From assembly GCA_011799875.1 (NCBI GenBank), contig CM022298.1, positions 726,794,181 to 726,858,180 of the forward strand: 64,000 bases of DNA, read 5' to 3'. The DNA comes from Thinopyrum elongatum. Taxonomy: Eukaryota; Streptophyta; Magnoliopsida; Poales; Poaceae. The position numbers and the translations under genes were made by a program. Below the pieces are notes generated by a model. The model ran no database searches, was not told where the DNA came from, and worked only from the letters and a program-made list of their open reading frames with translations. Positions 22,300 to 34,069 of the stretch are shown piece by piece; the stretch's first letter is position 1; each line of letters starts with the position of its first letter.

Positions 22300-22698
22300 C
22301 TAATAGTGAACAGGGCACTTTAATTCAAACAAAATCATATTGAGATCAAATTGAACATATTCAGTGTGATGATGGGCCAAATGATTCTCCATGTGTTGTA
22401 AGTTAGATTTATAGCTCACCGAGGAATTGAGTGAGCAATCATTCTCTTCCAAAATAACTGGCAAATTCCCAAAAGCCTTTTTATTCATATTCAGAGACAA
22501 AAAGTCATAACGCCTATCGGAACGTCTCATAGAGGGGTCATGTTGCAGGTACTGATGTGTGAGGGTCATTCCAACATGAAGGCCATGCCTGAGAGCATTG
22601 ACAAAGACTTGAGAAATGTTCTTAGAATTAGAATTGATAGTGATTGTCAAGTCAATAATATTGTCACCTTGTGCATTGTTCAGCTTGCTAAATTCCAT
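22300..22698 (-). CDS. Hypothetical 132-residue ORF
   Basis: A clean frame from ATG 22698 to the stop at 22300 in AT-rich sequence, which is longer than expected by chance there. It contains NALRHGLHVGMTLTHQYLQ and HHTEYVQFDLNMILFELKC. I recognise no domain, signal peptide or membrane segment. No promoter or splice support was seen. It may be a fragment of a retroelement or a chance frame. Confidence 0.25.
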   Translation of the reverse strand: MEFSKLNNAQGDNIIDLTITINSNSKNISQVFVNALRHGLHVGMTLTHQYLQHDPSMRRSDRRYDFLSLNMNKKAFGNLPVILEENDCSLNSSVSYKSNLQHMENHLAHHHTEYVQFDLNMILFELKCPVHY

Positions 22699-23900
22699 GT
22701 CGGGGAAAAAGTGGATTAATTAATCATTTAACTCTATGAAATCATGGTCTTTTATCTAGTGTAGAGCTTCGTTAAGATCAAAGTGCCCAGTTATTCATGT
22801 CAACAGGAGCAGGCAAGCCAAGCACATGTCCTACATTACCTTGCCCTGAACTACCTACTTGCCAGATGGGGCACATTTGCTCATGTTGCTCTTCTAAACC
22901 TATATTATGAATTTATGATGCATAGGCATAAATAGAACAATATGCAATGGGTGGGGTGTATTGTTACAATCAGTGGGAGGCTGCCCTTCTGTAGGCAATT
23001 CTCCTAGCAGCTTATGACTCGAGATAAAAATGGAGCTACAACATTATTTGCCTTGAAATTCACCTCCACCTGAAATCAGATGTTTGTAAAGAATTTTGGA
23101 TTATACCAAAAGACTGGATAAAAAAATTAACATGATGAATTGTTGGGCTTGGCCCATGGATGCGGCCCAAAAATCGGATCTACAAAAATTAAATAGGCTG
23201 AATTATTGGTTTTAGCCCGTTCATGCATCCAATCCGGACCAGGTCGGTTAAAATAGAATATTATAGATCCTACCACCTACGTGAGCCATGTGTACGAAGC
23301 CACCTCGTCTCAACCACATCAGGTCTTACGTGGTTTAGGCATATGGGTAATGCTTGACCAAATTTTCTGTTCATAGAGCTACGACGGGGAAGGTCATGTT
23401 TGCTCCTTGACCGCCATGTCCGACCTTCTGAATTTGGTCATAAAAAGGTTGTCAACCGGTAATAACAGCGACGAAAATAAAGAGACATATAGATGAATAC
23501 ATTTCTTGTGGTGCGTGTTCGAGCGTGAAAATTGTCTCGTGCCCCCAAAATGGTTTGGATGTGAAAATGGCCCCATGATCCAGAAACGGTGTGCTATCCC
23601 GCAGAAAAGTGATTCTTGAAGCGAAAACCTTTTTTTTATCACGATAGCCAAGCATGTAAACTTGTTTGAACGTTTTTCACACAAAAAAAGTACGCTTGTT
23701 CGAACTTGATAATCATCACGAAGAAATGGAATTCTGTTTAGATGTGTGTTTGGTCGGTCAACACGGCAGCGGTTTATATGGCGCCAGAATAATCAATCAT
23801 ATTATGTGCAAATCATAGCACAATCATGCATGCATATGGATATGGTTGCGAGATGCCCATCCGGGCAGGGTCCCGCACAAGGCGTCCTGTGCTGTGACCA
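22699..23900. other. Intergenic; possible LTR-like block near 23140-23340
   Basis: Within 23140-23340, two similar stretches (TGTTGGGCTTGGCCCATG and TATTGGTTTTAGCCCGTTCATG) resemble pieces of a Copia-type LTR, but no complete LTR or target duplication was found. The rest carries no recognisable gene. Confidence 0.35.
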
Positions 23901-24082
23901 TGCTCTGCTGTCCTTCCAGGAAATTCCCCACGGCAAAGACCAAACGGAGAGCATTTCTCTTCCTTGTGCTGCTGCCACCGCCGCCGCCGCCCATTAGTAG
24001 ATTGATTGAGGAAGAAGAAGCAGGACCACCCCAGCCGATCTTGCCAGGGCTCCCACGCGACGCAACCAGCCTGCAGCTGCAG
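23901..24082 (+). promoter_or_regulatory. Probable 5' UTR exon of NLR2
   Basis: The stretch ends in CTGCAGCTGCAG|GTATTTCC at about 24082. An acceptor (CTCACAG|GGCGACAAC) at about 24779 would join it to the NLR2 start. The layout mirrors NLR1. No transcript evidence is available here. Confidence 0.4.
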
Positions 24083-24649
24083 GTATTTCCACATCCTACT
24101 TCGATTAAGTTTACTCTGCTGCACATACTACTTTGGCGGCGATTGGTATCTAGTTCTTCTTCTCCCCTCTTCTTCTCGTTGTTTTCTTTCTTATCATCAA
24201 GAAGCTCAAGGCATTCGGTTCCCATTCATAGGAACTAGAAATTCCCTTTACTTCCCTCAGCTTTCAGCCGATTTCACCGTCGATATCAAAAGACCTCTGC
24301 ATTTCTCGCGTACCAGATTTTCCAGAGCAAAAATTGCAAGCTTAAAGCTTCCATTTTATAAAAAAGGAAGAAAATTACTACTAGCAGATCTGCATACTTT
24401 AACAAGTACAAAAAATAAAACAATGTTCCTGCAAAGTTGCAACACCTTTGTCGTATATTTTCCACCTAATTAAATTGACGCGCATCCGGGTCTTTTGACA
24501 AGAGTTTCGCCCAGCCTCTACTTCATTTCTAGTCAAAGATAATTTCAAAGACACATTGTAACCTGTGTTTATACCTTCACTTTCACATGATGATCACTCA
24601 TGATGTACGATTTCTCTAACATGCTGATACATATCTGCCGAAGATAATA

Positions 24650-24724
24650 CTCCCTCCGTACAATATAAGAGCGTTTTTTACAATGGTGTAGTGTAAAAAC
24701 ACTATTATATTATGGGACTGAGGG
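24650..24724. mobile_element. Stowaway MITE, 75 bp
   Basis: CTCCCTCCGTACAATATAAG at the left pairs with TTATATTATGGGACTGAGGG at the right, with TA duplications at 24648-24649 and 24725-24726. It lies in the inferred 5' UTR intron of NLR2; NLR1 also has a Stowaway in the equivalent intron, at a different site. Confidence 0.8.
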
Positions 24725-24810
24725 TACTAAATATTATATTGCCCCCATTATGCTAATTGCATCCACTGTTTGCTCACAGGGCGACAACATATCTCCACAC
24801 CCCAGCTACC

Positions 24811-27697
24811 ATGAGCTTATCTGCCATTGGGGTCGTCAGTGCCATCAATGAGTGTGTCACTTTGTGGCAGTGGGCCAAATCTGCCATTTCATCTCTGCAC
24901 TCCCGATGGAGTGGCTCACATGATCAAATTCTCCAGGATCGCGTATTGCAGCTAGAGAGTGGCCTACAACTTCTCAGGGACACTCTTCCTGCAATGCACG
25001 ACCTTATTAATAAAGCTGAGTGGAAAAGCCATGAACACGGTGTGGCCAAGCTCCTTCCAAATCTAAAGGATGCAGTGTCGGACGGCGAGGACCTTCTCGA
25101 TGAGTTCAGATGGTACGAGTTGAAGCTGCAAGTGGAGGGTGATGCGAACCAATCTTCTCTGCTTGACTTCTTTGGCACCGTCATTCCAGGTAGCTTCGAT
25201 AAACTAAATGATGTCCAGTTGAGGCTAAATCATCTTTCAATTCAGATGGAGAATATGGGGCTCCGTGGAGTTACACAACATTTTGACAAATTAGTCAGAC
25301 CAGAGACCACCTCTTTGCCAAATGAAACAAAGATATTTGGTCGTGATAAGGAACTGAAGCAGGTATTGGGATTTCTCAATGTACCTATGAATTCAAAACG
25401 CAAGAGAGCAACTTGTTCAGTCAATGCATCAACAAGCAACCTAGTTAATGATGCATCAAGAATACATAGTCTTCCTATTTTGCCAATAGTTGGAATTGGT
25501 GGTGTTGGAAAGACTACTTTGGCCCAACATATCTGCAACCATCAACGAGTGAAGTCTCACTTTGAGCTGGTAATTTGGATTTGCATCTCAGACGACTTTG
25601 ATGTGAAGAGGCTAACTAAAGAGGTCATACAATCCTGTAACGGAAAGGAGGCAACAACTGATAATTTGGATTCTCTTCAGCGTGCTTTGTCTAACCATGT
25701 GAAAAACAAAAGGGTATTGATAGTCCTTGATGACATGTGGGATGATTCCTTGAAGGAAAATGGGCAATGTTGGAAGAGGTTTTGTGCACCTTTTACAAGT
25801 GTTCAAGAGGGAAGTATGATGTTGGTCACCACTAGATGCCCCAAGGTTGCGGAGGGGGTGCGCACAATGGAGCCCGTTAAATTAGAAGGTCTAGAGGACG
25901 CCATCTTCTGGAAATTCTTCAAACTGTGCGCATTTGGATCTGAGAATTCTATAAATGATCCGGAGTTAGAGTGCATCGGTAGAAGAATACTTCCTAAACT
26001 AAAAGGTTCTCCTTTGGCTGCCAAAACTCTAGGACGCATGTTAAGCATGGACATGCAAGCATCACATTGGAATTCTATACTTGTGAGTGAATTGTGGGAG
26101 TTGAGACAAGAGGATACTGACATTTTACCGGCCCTTCGGCTGTGCTGTATACCCCAAAGATTACAAATTCCAAAAGGCATGCTTAGCAGAAATTTGGGTG
26201 GCGGAAGGCTTTGTGGATCCTCAAGGTCGTGTTCCAATTGAAGATATTGGTTGTCAGTATTTTGAAGACCTTGTAGCTCGGTCCTTCTTTCAAAAAGCTA
26301 GTGGTGGATACATAATCCATGACTTACTGCATGACATGGCACAGAAAGTTTCGGAGCATGACTGCTTCATCTTAAGAAATAAGAGTGAATTTGATAAAGT
26401 TTCCCAAAATATTCGTCATCTATACGTACTCCCTAGCAATGACTTTGATGATTCCACCTTGTTGAGACTATCCAAATACACAAAGCTGCGTACTCTAATT
26501 TGCAAGAAAAATTTAGGGAAGATGACAGGCTTTGTAATGGACCACTGGTGTACTAAACTTATGCGCATGCGTGTGATTTCTTGTGCCTACACAAACGAGT
26601 TACCAGAGAGTATTGGAAATTGGAAACATCTTCGGTACCTTGAAATCTCCAGAGCTTGTCCTTTGAAGAGGATTCCTTCAACTTTCTGTTGGCTATATAA
26701 TCTGCACATTTTATATGCCAAGAAATGCAAGCTAGATAGCTTGCCCGGTGACTTTGGTAAGTTGATCAGTTTACAAAAACTTGAATCACTTGGATTAGCA
26801 TATTGTGCCAGGAACAATACCACACTAAATCGGTATCATGCAACAGAAGCTGAACCGGAGAATAGGAAATATCTTGATGAATTGACATTGGTTCTGGGTT
26901 CAGACATGTCTCAACCTCCCATCGGTCTCAAGTCTCTATTCCTCAAGAATTATGGTGGTTCCTCTCTCCCAAGCTGGTTTCAGCCACAAAATTTGCCAAG
27001 TTTAGCATCACTTGGTTTTGAAAGTTGTGATGGACTCAAGAGCATAAACTTAAATGAGAGACCTGCAGTTGGAGGTAGCATTACAACATTCTCGTCCCTT
27101 ACTGTCCTAACAGTTAAATATTGTGATAGATTGTCCACCCTTGATGACCTCCTAACACAAGAATATATACCTGCTATTGAGAAAATTCACATCGAAGATT
27201 GTCCCTGGTTACTGTCCGTTCCTGGTCAAAGGTTTGGTAGTTTTTGTTACCTGAAACATCTGGCAGTTATAGTGTGCCCAAGTCTCAACTGGCAAAGGGG
27301 ATTGGTGTTGCCATCATCTCTGCGAAGTCTCAGCTTGTTAAAATGTGGGGATATCTCTCCATATGTTCCCAGCTGCCTAAAGAACCTCACATCTCTTGTC
27401 TCACTAAACATTGATGGTCTGGGTATAACATCCATTCCAGGCAACATCTGGCGCAGAAATCTTGCATCACTTGAGGAATTAGAGATTTTAGATTGTCCAG
27501 ACCTAGTTTCAATTGGTGGAGCAAAGGCGGTTGCAAAAATAAAGAGGGTGTTGATATTGAGGTGTCCAAAGCTAGAGGAAGCGGAGCAGATCAATAAAAG
27601 AACCCACCTAAAGGTATTTATCCTTACACTTGTTTCCTGTCCAGCTTTTGTTCGAAATTCTCTATATACTAGAAATAACTCGTTTATTACGAAGTAG
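24811..27697 (+). pseudogene. CC-NB-LRR gene 2, frameshifted
   Basis: Paralogue of NLR1, starting MSLSAIGVVSAINEC at 24811. CC, P-loop (GIGGVGKTTLAQH), kinase-2 (VLIVLDDMW), RNBS-B (MMLVTTR) and GLPL-type (GSPLAAKTLG) motifs are intact, and the codon corresponding to the NLR1 stop is CAG. At 26139/26140, 47 bases present in NLR1 are missing. This removes the RNBS-D segment (LSYMYLPFYLKQCFAF) and shifts the frame, so translation ends at 26241. The downstream frame (AEGFVDPQG... IHDLLHDMA... LRRs) stays open to TAG 27697. The LRR region is also shorter than in NLR1: a 399-bp in-frame block and two smaller ones are absent. A truncated CC-NB protein of about 476 residues could still be produced. 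Confidence 0.9.
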
Positions 27698-27699
27698 CT

Positions 27700-29440
27700 G
27701 TTAAGCTTCATGCACTACCCAACACAACCAAAAGTCCGAACTGATGGAAAGGGCTAGGCAATCCACATATACACTTCAACGTAGTAATCCTCACCAAAGT
27801 ATGCTGGACTTACTTGTTCATGACACCTACATGTGATGTATGTCTTGTTTATATTCGTTAGTCCCAATGTTTATTCTGTATAGAATGTTGATCTGTTAAT
27901 ATTTTCATGAAGAAATTTGTGATTCTTACAGTAATATCAATTAGGTGAGATTTTGAAAGGACGTGCTAACCCGAAGATGTACGAGTGTTAGGCATGCATG
28001 TTAAGTCTCTCTCAAATTTGTTCTACTGACCATGTTTTGTTCTTCAATGTGAACAAATGACAGGCCAGCATGCAGGAATCCGTAGCTGCATTATTTGGAC
28101 GTTGGAAGACCCGAGGACAAGGACACTTACCCGTCGGTGACAATGAATGAAAAGTGTGTTGTTTATGGCATGCCTTCGTCTCATCTCTCCGTGGCCACTT
28201 CTCCCTTGTTTTTACCATTTTATTCCGTCAATTATTTCCCATATGTGTGCTGATAGCTATCAGTTCCCAATTTGAACAATCGTAGGAAACTTGATGTAAC
28301 CTGTGAAACAACAGAGAAGCGCGGTTGGTGATCTTTCCCCTTCTTTTGTGTGTTTTGGTGCATCTTAACTCTGGAATATGTTGTATGTGTATGCATTTTG
28401 TGTGTTTTGGTGCATCTTAACTCTGGAATATTTTAACCTGCCAGCTGTTCGTGATCTTTCCCCTTCTTTTGTAGCTTGTGGTCTCTTTCTTGTTTGGTTT
28501 TCAGTTTCTCCGCTCAGTGAAGAAATATTACTAGCAAGTTTGCTGTAGCAGTTTGCAACGGCTATTAGACTAGCACTCTCTCTGTCCGATAATATAAGAG
28601 CATTTTTGGCACTAGGGAGTAATAATTAATGCCCTTTTTTTGGGTCTGATGGCTGGTACCTGGTAGAAATATGCTCAACCTCTTTGCTGAGCTATATTTT
28701 TTGGCACAAGTCTGCATCTGAATGCATTTGTGTACCAGTGTATTGATAGCAGAATTTGCAAAGCAGATCATCATCAGCACAACTCCATGGGCAACATAAT
28801 ACTGGTACCACGTAGCAGAGCAGATCATCAATCAGCCCCTCTCGTCTGGATGACGACGACTCGGGAGAAGGCCCCTATCACAGCCAGCTGCAAATCCAGA
28901 TCATGTAGCTGCAAATATGCAGACAGTCAATGCGGGAAATATTTTATTTATTTAGTATATGCAGAGAAACAACGAGCATACAACTAATATTGAACATACA
29001 ATGGAAATGCACCCAGTACTGTCATGGACATCTGTTTATTTTATGGAGACTAGTAATAATTTCCACATTTCCAGTACTAATTACTTTCCATATTTCCCAG
29101 CTCAAATGCAGACTCAGTGAATAACTGAAAACACACAAACAGAGCAATTGGAAATGATTTGCAGCACTAGGCTACTAAACAAAACCAAACCAAACCAGAA
29201 TAGGAGCATTTGCTCGCATGCTTAATAAGATCCGAGTAATTTTTGGGGCGAATACATACTACACTCACCCAACATCCGTCCCTCCTAACCGTAGCCACCA
29301 ATCATCCATCAGGTTACTATTTACAACGCCGGACCACCCACGGCCAAAACAATACGAGTGTGGCAATCCAGTCTCCAGTCACACCTCAGTGACCTACTAC
29401 AAACAAATGAGTAGTCCAGTGCAGCAGTTTTACTTAAAGC
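27700..29440 (+). repeat. NLR 3'-flank duplicon, copy C
   Basis: Homologous to 14430-16100 and, in its right part (29205-29440), closely to 40660-40900 (shared ATCCGAGTAATTTTTGG and GTTACTATTTACAACGCC). It contains an internal direct repeat of about 50 bases (TGTGTTTTGGTGCATCTTAA at about 28349 and 28401). A Stowaway remnant lies near 28576-28620 (CTCTCTCTGTCCGATAATAT). Confidence 0.75.
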
Positions 29441-29446
29441 TCAAAG

Positions 29447-29606
29447 CTATAGGCTCTGATCGTCCAAGCAGATCACTTCAGGCGCCCTCCCTCTGGACAT
29501 CATCGACGGCTCAGGAGAGGACTCAATCACCGTCAACTTCTCGTCCAGATCATTGTATCTGCTTCTTCAGCTTCTCTCCACGGTCAGGCAACCTCGACAC
29601 CAGCGT
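29447..29606 (-). pseudogene. SNF2 exon 19 copy C
   Basis: Very close to exon 19 of the intact gene: 160 bases against 156. A one-base insertion (GATCATTGTATCTG against GATCGTGTATCTG) breaks the frame and a three-base insertion lies near the end. The acceptor CTGCAG|ACGCTGG is kept. Confidence 0.85.
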
Positions 29607-29662
29607 CTGCAGCGGTTGTTGATTCTTCTCAGAAAACTATATTATAGATAGGCAAGAAAGAC

Positions 29663-31199
29663 GGCATACCCCCTCATGTCGCTCCCGCGAGCGACCGAGG
29701 GGGCAAACCCTAGCCGCCGCCGGGGCTAGGCCTCCTCCAGCTCGCTCCCTCCCTCGCCGCCGCCAATGCGCGCCACCGATATGGTCGGCGTAGGCGGCGG
29801 CAGGGATTTCTCCTCTCCTCGCTCGATGCGGCGCGGCGCGGGACGACGGCTTCAGCAAAGGCGCCATGCTGATCCAAGGCACGACGGCGCAGCGGCTCCC
29901 GGCGGCGGCGCGGGCGGAGTTCGGCTGGGCGTGACGTGGCGATCGGCCGAGCGCGGACAGGGAATGGAGGTGGGGCTGGACGTGGCCGGTGGCACTGGCG
30001 GCGGCGGCGTCTGGACTGGATCCGGTCTTGACGGTGGCGATGGTGACGGCTGGCCCGGATCCGGCCATGGTGGTGGCGGTGTCCCCTCCGCCGGGGATGA
30101 CGGGCCAGGTGGTGGGTCCTTGTGGCGGCGCTGGTGGCGGCGGATCTTGGGATCCCGTTTCCGTGCTCGTCGTAGGACGCGTGTGGCGGCCGGAGCTTCC
30201 TCCGGCGTCGACGGCGCTTGATGCGGGATCGCGGTGGCGGTTGCCGTTGTATGGCCGACGACAGTGGCTAGCGCGACGGTGGGTGCTCCTTTAGCACCCG
30301 GAATCGGGGCGGCCCCCCCTCTTCATCAATGGCGGCGAACTCCGGGGTCGTGTGGGTGACTCGGAGTCTGGATCTTGAGGTGGTGACGGCCTTCTGAGGC
30401 TGGTGGCGGTATGGGACGTCCCTTCATCAACATATCGGGTTCGATGCGGCTCGGCAGGTGACACATATGACTCTTTCGGAGTTGTCAGGTAGTGCCTGTC
30501 GCCGGCAGGTGAAGCCACCGGTGGATGCGCTATCGGCGGATGTTACGCACGGCGTCTTATGTGGAGACGTCAAGGCATGCCTGCTATCGGCAGGTGATGC
30601 ACGGTGGCTCTGGTGGAGGGCTCATGTTTAGCCTGTTGTTGTTGGATCGAAGGTGGTGCAGCAGTAGCGGGAGGGAGGCGGTATGGGACGTCTTTGTCTT
30701 CCGTTGTCTTCTTCAGAGGTATCCGACTATCGAGGCGTCGATAGACGGATAAGGGCGGATGGTACAGGAGGCTTCAACGACGATTTTATGCACTCCGGTG
30801 GAAACACAAGATCTCATATCGGGCTATGTCGTTGCGCGCCTGCGTCGTGTCCTTGTTGAAGGTGGTGGATTGAAACTTGACTGGGATGAGAATCCGGAGT
30901 TCTACCTTGTGGTGGACTAGCCATCATCGGCGCACGTGCGGCGATTCCTTCTTGAAGGCGTAGTCTAGGAGTTGTATATTTTTCATCTCTGTTGTGTCTT
31001 GTAACATAGGGTTAGTGGCTATCTAGGGAAGTTACTGTCGCGAGGTATTCGGCCTTAGGGTTTGTTTTCTGTCTTATTTCCGAGTCGAGTTTGTTCGGCT
31101 ACTGGATTTTGCATTTTTAATAAATATATGGCTGCATGCATCATCCTGATGCAGAGGCCGGGGGTTATCCTCCTTTTGAAAAAAAAAAGAAAAGAAAAA
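29663..31199 (+). mobile_element. Non-LTR retroposon, 1.5 kb, no reverse transcriptase
   Basis: It begins GGCATACCCCCTCATGTCG and ends in an A-rich tail (31178-31199). Flanking direct repeats of 16 bases are GATAGGCAAGAAAGAC (29647-29662) and GATAAGCAAGAAAGAC (31200-31215), one mismatch, as expected for target-primed insertion. The 5' part is GC-rich with CAAACCCTAGCCGCCGCC, like a leader; the 3' part ends GATGCAGAGGCCGGGGGTTA, a sequence style common at grass LINE 3' ends. Open frames in the middle (for example 29766-30221) show no known domain. It sits in the intron between SNF2 exon copies 19 and 18. Confidence 0.75.
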
Positions 31200-31245
31200 G
31201 ATAAGCAAGAAAGACACTGCTCTTTGTGTTTTCAGGACAATTTAC

Positions 31246-31489
31246 CGTGTTTGAAAGGGTTTGCGACAGACGGTTGATTTTGGCCTTTGTTTCCTCGGGG
31301 CTCCCTGAACTTGTATTGCTTGCAGAGTATGCTCTTGGAGTGAAGTCCTTTGCCTTGAAAGCATGGGCAGAGCTGCAAGAATAAGACGGTCAGGGTAAAG
31401 TTGCCGGTTGCACTCACTCAGTAGTCAATACTAGAAAGATCGACAAGGCTTACCCATTGGCGACAAAGTCCATTGAGGATACCTTGTTA
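31246..31489 (-). pseudogene. SNF2 exons 18 and 17 (partial), copy C
   Basis: 31246-31372 is a full-length copy of exon 18 (127 bases, splice sites kept, reading [20 protein letters not shown]). 31454-31489 is the 3' part of exon 17 (NKVSSMDFVANG). Beyond 31489 the SNF2 similarity stops abruptly at a LINE. With the exon 19 copy this is a displaced 3' end of the gene at 40916-48011. Confidence 0.85.
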
Positions 31490-32357
31490 TGGAGCATGGC
31501 GTGAAGCTGATGGAGACGCGATGAAGGACCGTTGGCCATTGCCGAACAGGTATGATATTGCATGTACAGGTGATGGTGATGAATGGTTTCTTCACTTGCT
31601 TGCTGGTCAGCAGAGCAATGTCTGGGACATGATCATTACGGTGCTCTGGAGGGTTTGGCATTTACGTAATGAAGTCATGCATGGGAAATCTATTCCACCG
31701 ACGGAGGTGCCTTGTGATTATCTATGCAGCTATTTTAACTCTTTGCTACAATTAGGCTGCATGGGTGTGGAAGAGGTGATCAAAGGTAAGGCTCCAATGT
31801 TGATGGACCCGGTGATTGAGAAAATTCGGTCGTCATCACCATGCCTTCCTTGGCCGGCTCCTCCGCCGGGGTGGGTAGCTATCTCTGTTGATGGTTTTTA
31901 TTGTGCAGAAGACGGAGCTGCAGGATCGGGTATGGTTTTACGTGATGACAAGGGTGGTGTTATTTTTGCTGCTTACCGGCCCATTTATCATTGTAATGAG
32001 GCGCTGGAAGCAGAGTTACGTGCGATTATGGAAGGAGTAAGTCTCGTAATTCAGCGGTCGAATCGACCAGTTCAGCTACAATCTGATTGCTTTGTCAGCA
32101 CTTTCTAATGATTCACTGGATAGATCAGCATATGGTCATCTCTTGGCAGAAATCAAACGTTTACTGGAGAATAGGGTGTTTGTTCGTGTTAAAGTTTCTG
32201 GTGATCAAAATAAAGTTGCGCATTGCTTAGCAAATTATGGTAGATCTGGGGATAGCACTGCGTGCTGGCTTAACCAATCCTCTCCTTTTTATTTCTGAAC
32301 TTGTTGCTAAGGATTGTAATTCTGTGAGTTTGGAATAAATCACCCTATTTCCATCGC
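31490..32357 (+). pseudogene. 5'-truncated LINE with RNase H-type domain
   Basis: The frame carries WRVWHLRNEVMHGK, then GWVAISVDGFYCAEDGAAGS, EAELRAIMEG and LQSDC. These are the first Asp, Glu and second Asp motifs of the RNase H domain at the C terminus of plant L1-type LINEs. A frameshift near 32095 moves the reading to the frame with SGDQNKVAHCLANYGR, followed by a stop, and an A run ends the copy at 32357. No reverse transcriptase remains. Confidence 0.8.
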
Positions 32358-33083
32358 AAAAAAAAAGTTAGTCCACTTTCAGTTTCAAAAAAAGTTAGTC
32401 CACTTTCGTCCTTGTTGGGCACTTCACACCCACGGAATCGCTCAAAAGAACGCCACATGGGCTTCATTAGGGGGCTAGGCCCAATAAACCAGAATATGTG
32501 ATTTTTCAATGGGAATAGCTTCGAAATAACTAGTTAAGGAGCACTCTTTCCAAAGATCACTCCCACCATCCCAGGTTACGACAAATGTCACATTGCATGT
32601 GCGCCACTTGTCGCAACTGGGGAGTTTTCCCATATTTCGTAGATCTGTTTATTCAAAATGTGTTATCTCATAAACCGTGTGTCCAAATCTCAAATCGTTT
32701 TCACTGTTGGATTTCTCGTGTTGAGATCTTCAAAATTAGATTCCATGTTGATAGGTTTTAAAGAACTTTTTCCACGAAAAAAACCGGAAGAAAAAACTAA
32801 ACCCGGAACATGTTCTTTTTTCTTTCCGAAAGAGCCACGACGGTGCCTCTCGCGGAAGCAAATTCATCCATCTCGCGAAAGAAAAAAACGTGTTATTTCA
32901 CGCAAAAAAAAATTATTATTCAGAATAAAATTGTTCAAAAATACGGAAGACCGGTGCAAAACCGAAATACCAGAAAAAAATATCTAAAAAGCCAAAAAGG
33001 TGTACGGAAAAATTAGAAATATCGAAAGCAGCTGAGAGCGCGCCAAGTGGCGCACTCTCTGCTCATCCCGGGTGACCCTTGCG

Positions 33084-33789
33084 TCAACCTGGCAGTCGGG
33101 TCGGGTTGCCCTATAAGTAAATGGGTCTACCTCTCCTCTTCGCCCACGACCCTACCCATGGGCATAGGAGCAGACCCACGCCCATACCCATCGGGCAACC
33201 CGACCCAATGAATTACCCATCGGGCATGCACGTAGTAATATTTTTATTAGGCCAGTGCGTCCTACGTCTTGCTGAGGTTGCTAGGCACTTCCGAACAAAC
33301 GCTTACAGCAGCAACATCAAGTTCTTTTATAGGCAGAGCTCCACCTCCAGTGTGCTTCCCTAGCCGTGCACACAAGGCAACCATGCATGACAAAAGCTAT
33401 ATGGGCTTATATGGCTTTAGAAGCCCAACAGGCTAGTAGGACATGAGCTGGTGAGTGCTGAGGTACATGGGCTTCATATCCAGCGTTTAATTAATTTGTT
33501 GTGGGCTGATCACTCCAGCGCTATGGCCTATGGGTATGCGAATTGGGCTGGGTCGGGGTGTGGATGAGTGGACTGGATCATTGATTTGACTAACATTTAG
33601 GGCCAACATGTCAGTTAATCGGGCGACCCATTGGGCGACCCACGGGCAGTACCTTATGCCCATACCCTACCCACGACTAATCGGGTTACCCATCGGGCTT
33701 ACCCATGGGTGAAGATGGCGACCCATACCCTACCCATTAGGGTCGGGTGCCCTGGGCGCAGCCGCCCATGGGTCGGATTGCCGGGTTGA
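33084..33789. mobile_element. Non-autonomous hAT element, 706 bp
   Basis: Termini are TCAACCTGGCAGTC on the left and, complemented, TCAACCCGGCAATC on the right. The 8-bp target duplication CCCTTGCG lies at 33076-33083 and 33790-33797. Subterminal parts are full of ACCCATGGG/CGGGTT motifs in both orientations. TSD length and motif-rich ends fit the hAT superfamily. No transposase is encoded. It is nested in the AT-rich element around it. Confidence 0.85.
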
Positions 33790-34069
33790 CCCTTGCGGGG
33801 GCTCCCCAACGAACGCTCACCATTAGGTGCTCCCAGCATCCGGGAGCGCCTATGTCTCACGTTCAGCGAGTTGAGACTTCCGACTCACTGAAGCGCGCAC
33901 GAGCATATGGGCCGGCCCAGTTCACGGTAGTAAATTGCCTTGTTTTCTTTTCTGCTTTTTTTTACATTTTTATTTCATTTTTTATTCCACTTTTTACTTT
34001 TGTTTACACTTTCAAATATTCTAAACATATATATTATAGAAAGTATACTTTACATAATATTTTGAAAAT

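Noticed and set aside
23813..24238. Overlapping 100-130-residue frames upstream of NLR2
   Set aside because: They overlap the inferred 5' UTR exon and intron and have no homologous frame at NLR1.
29766..30294. Glycine-rich and alanine-rich open frames in the non-LTR retroposon
   Set aside because: The GC-rich leader-like sequence has no stops by composition; no domain or start context supports coding.
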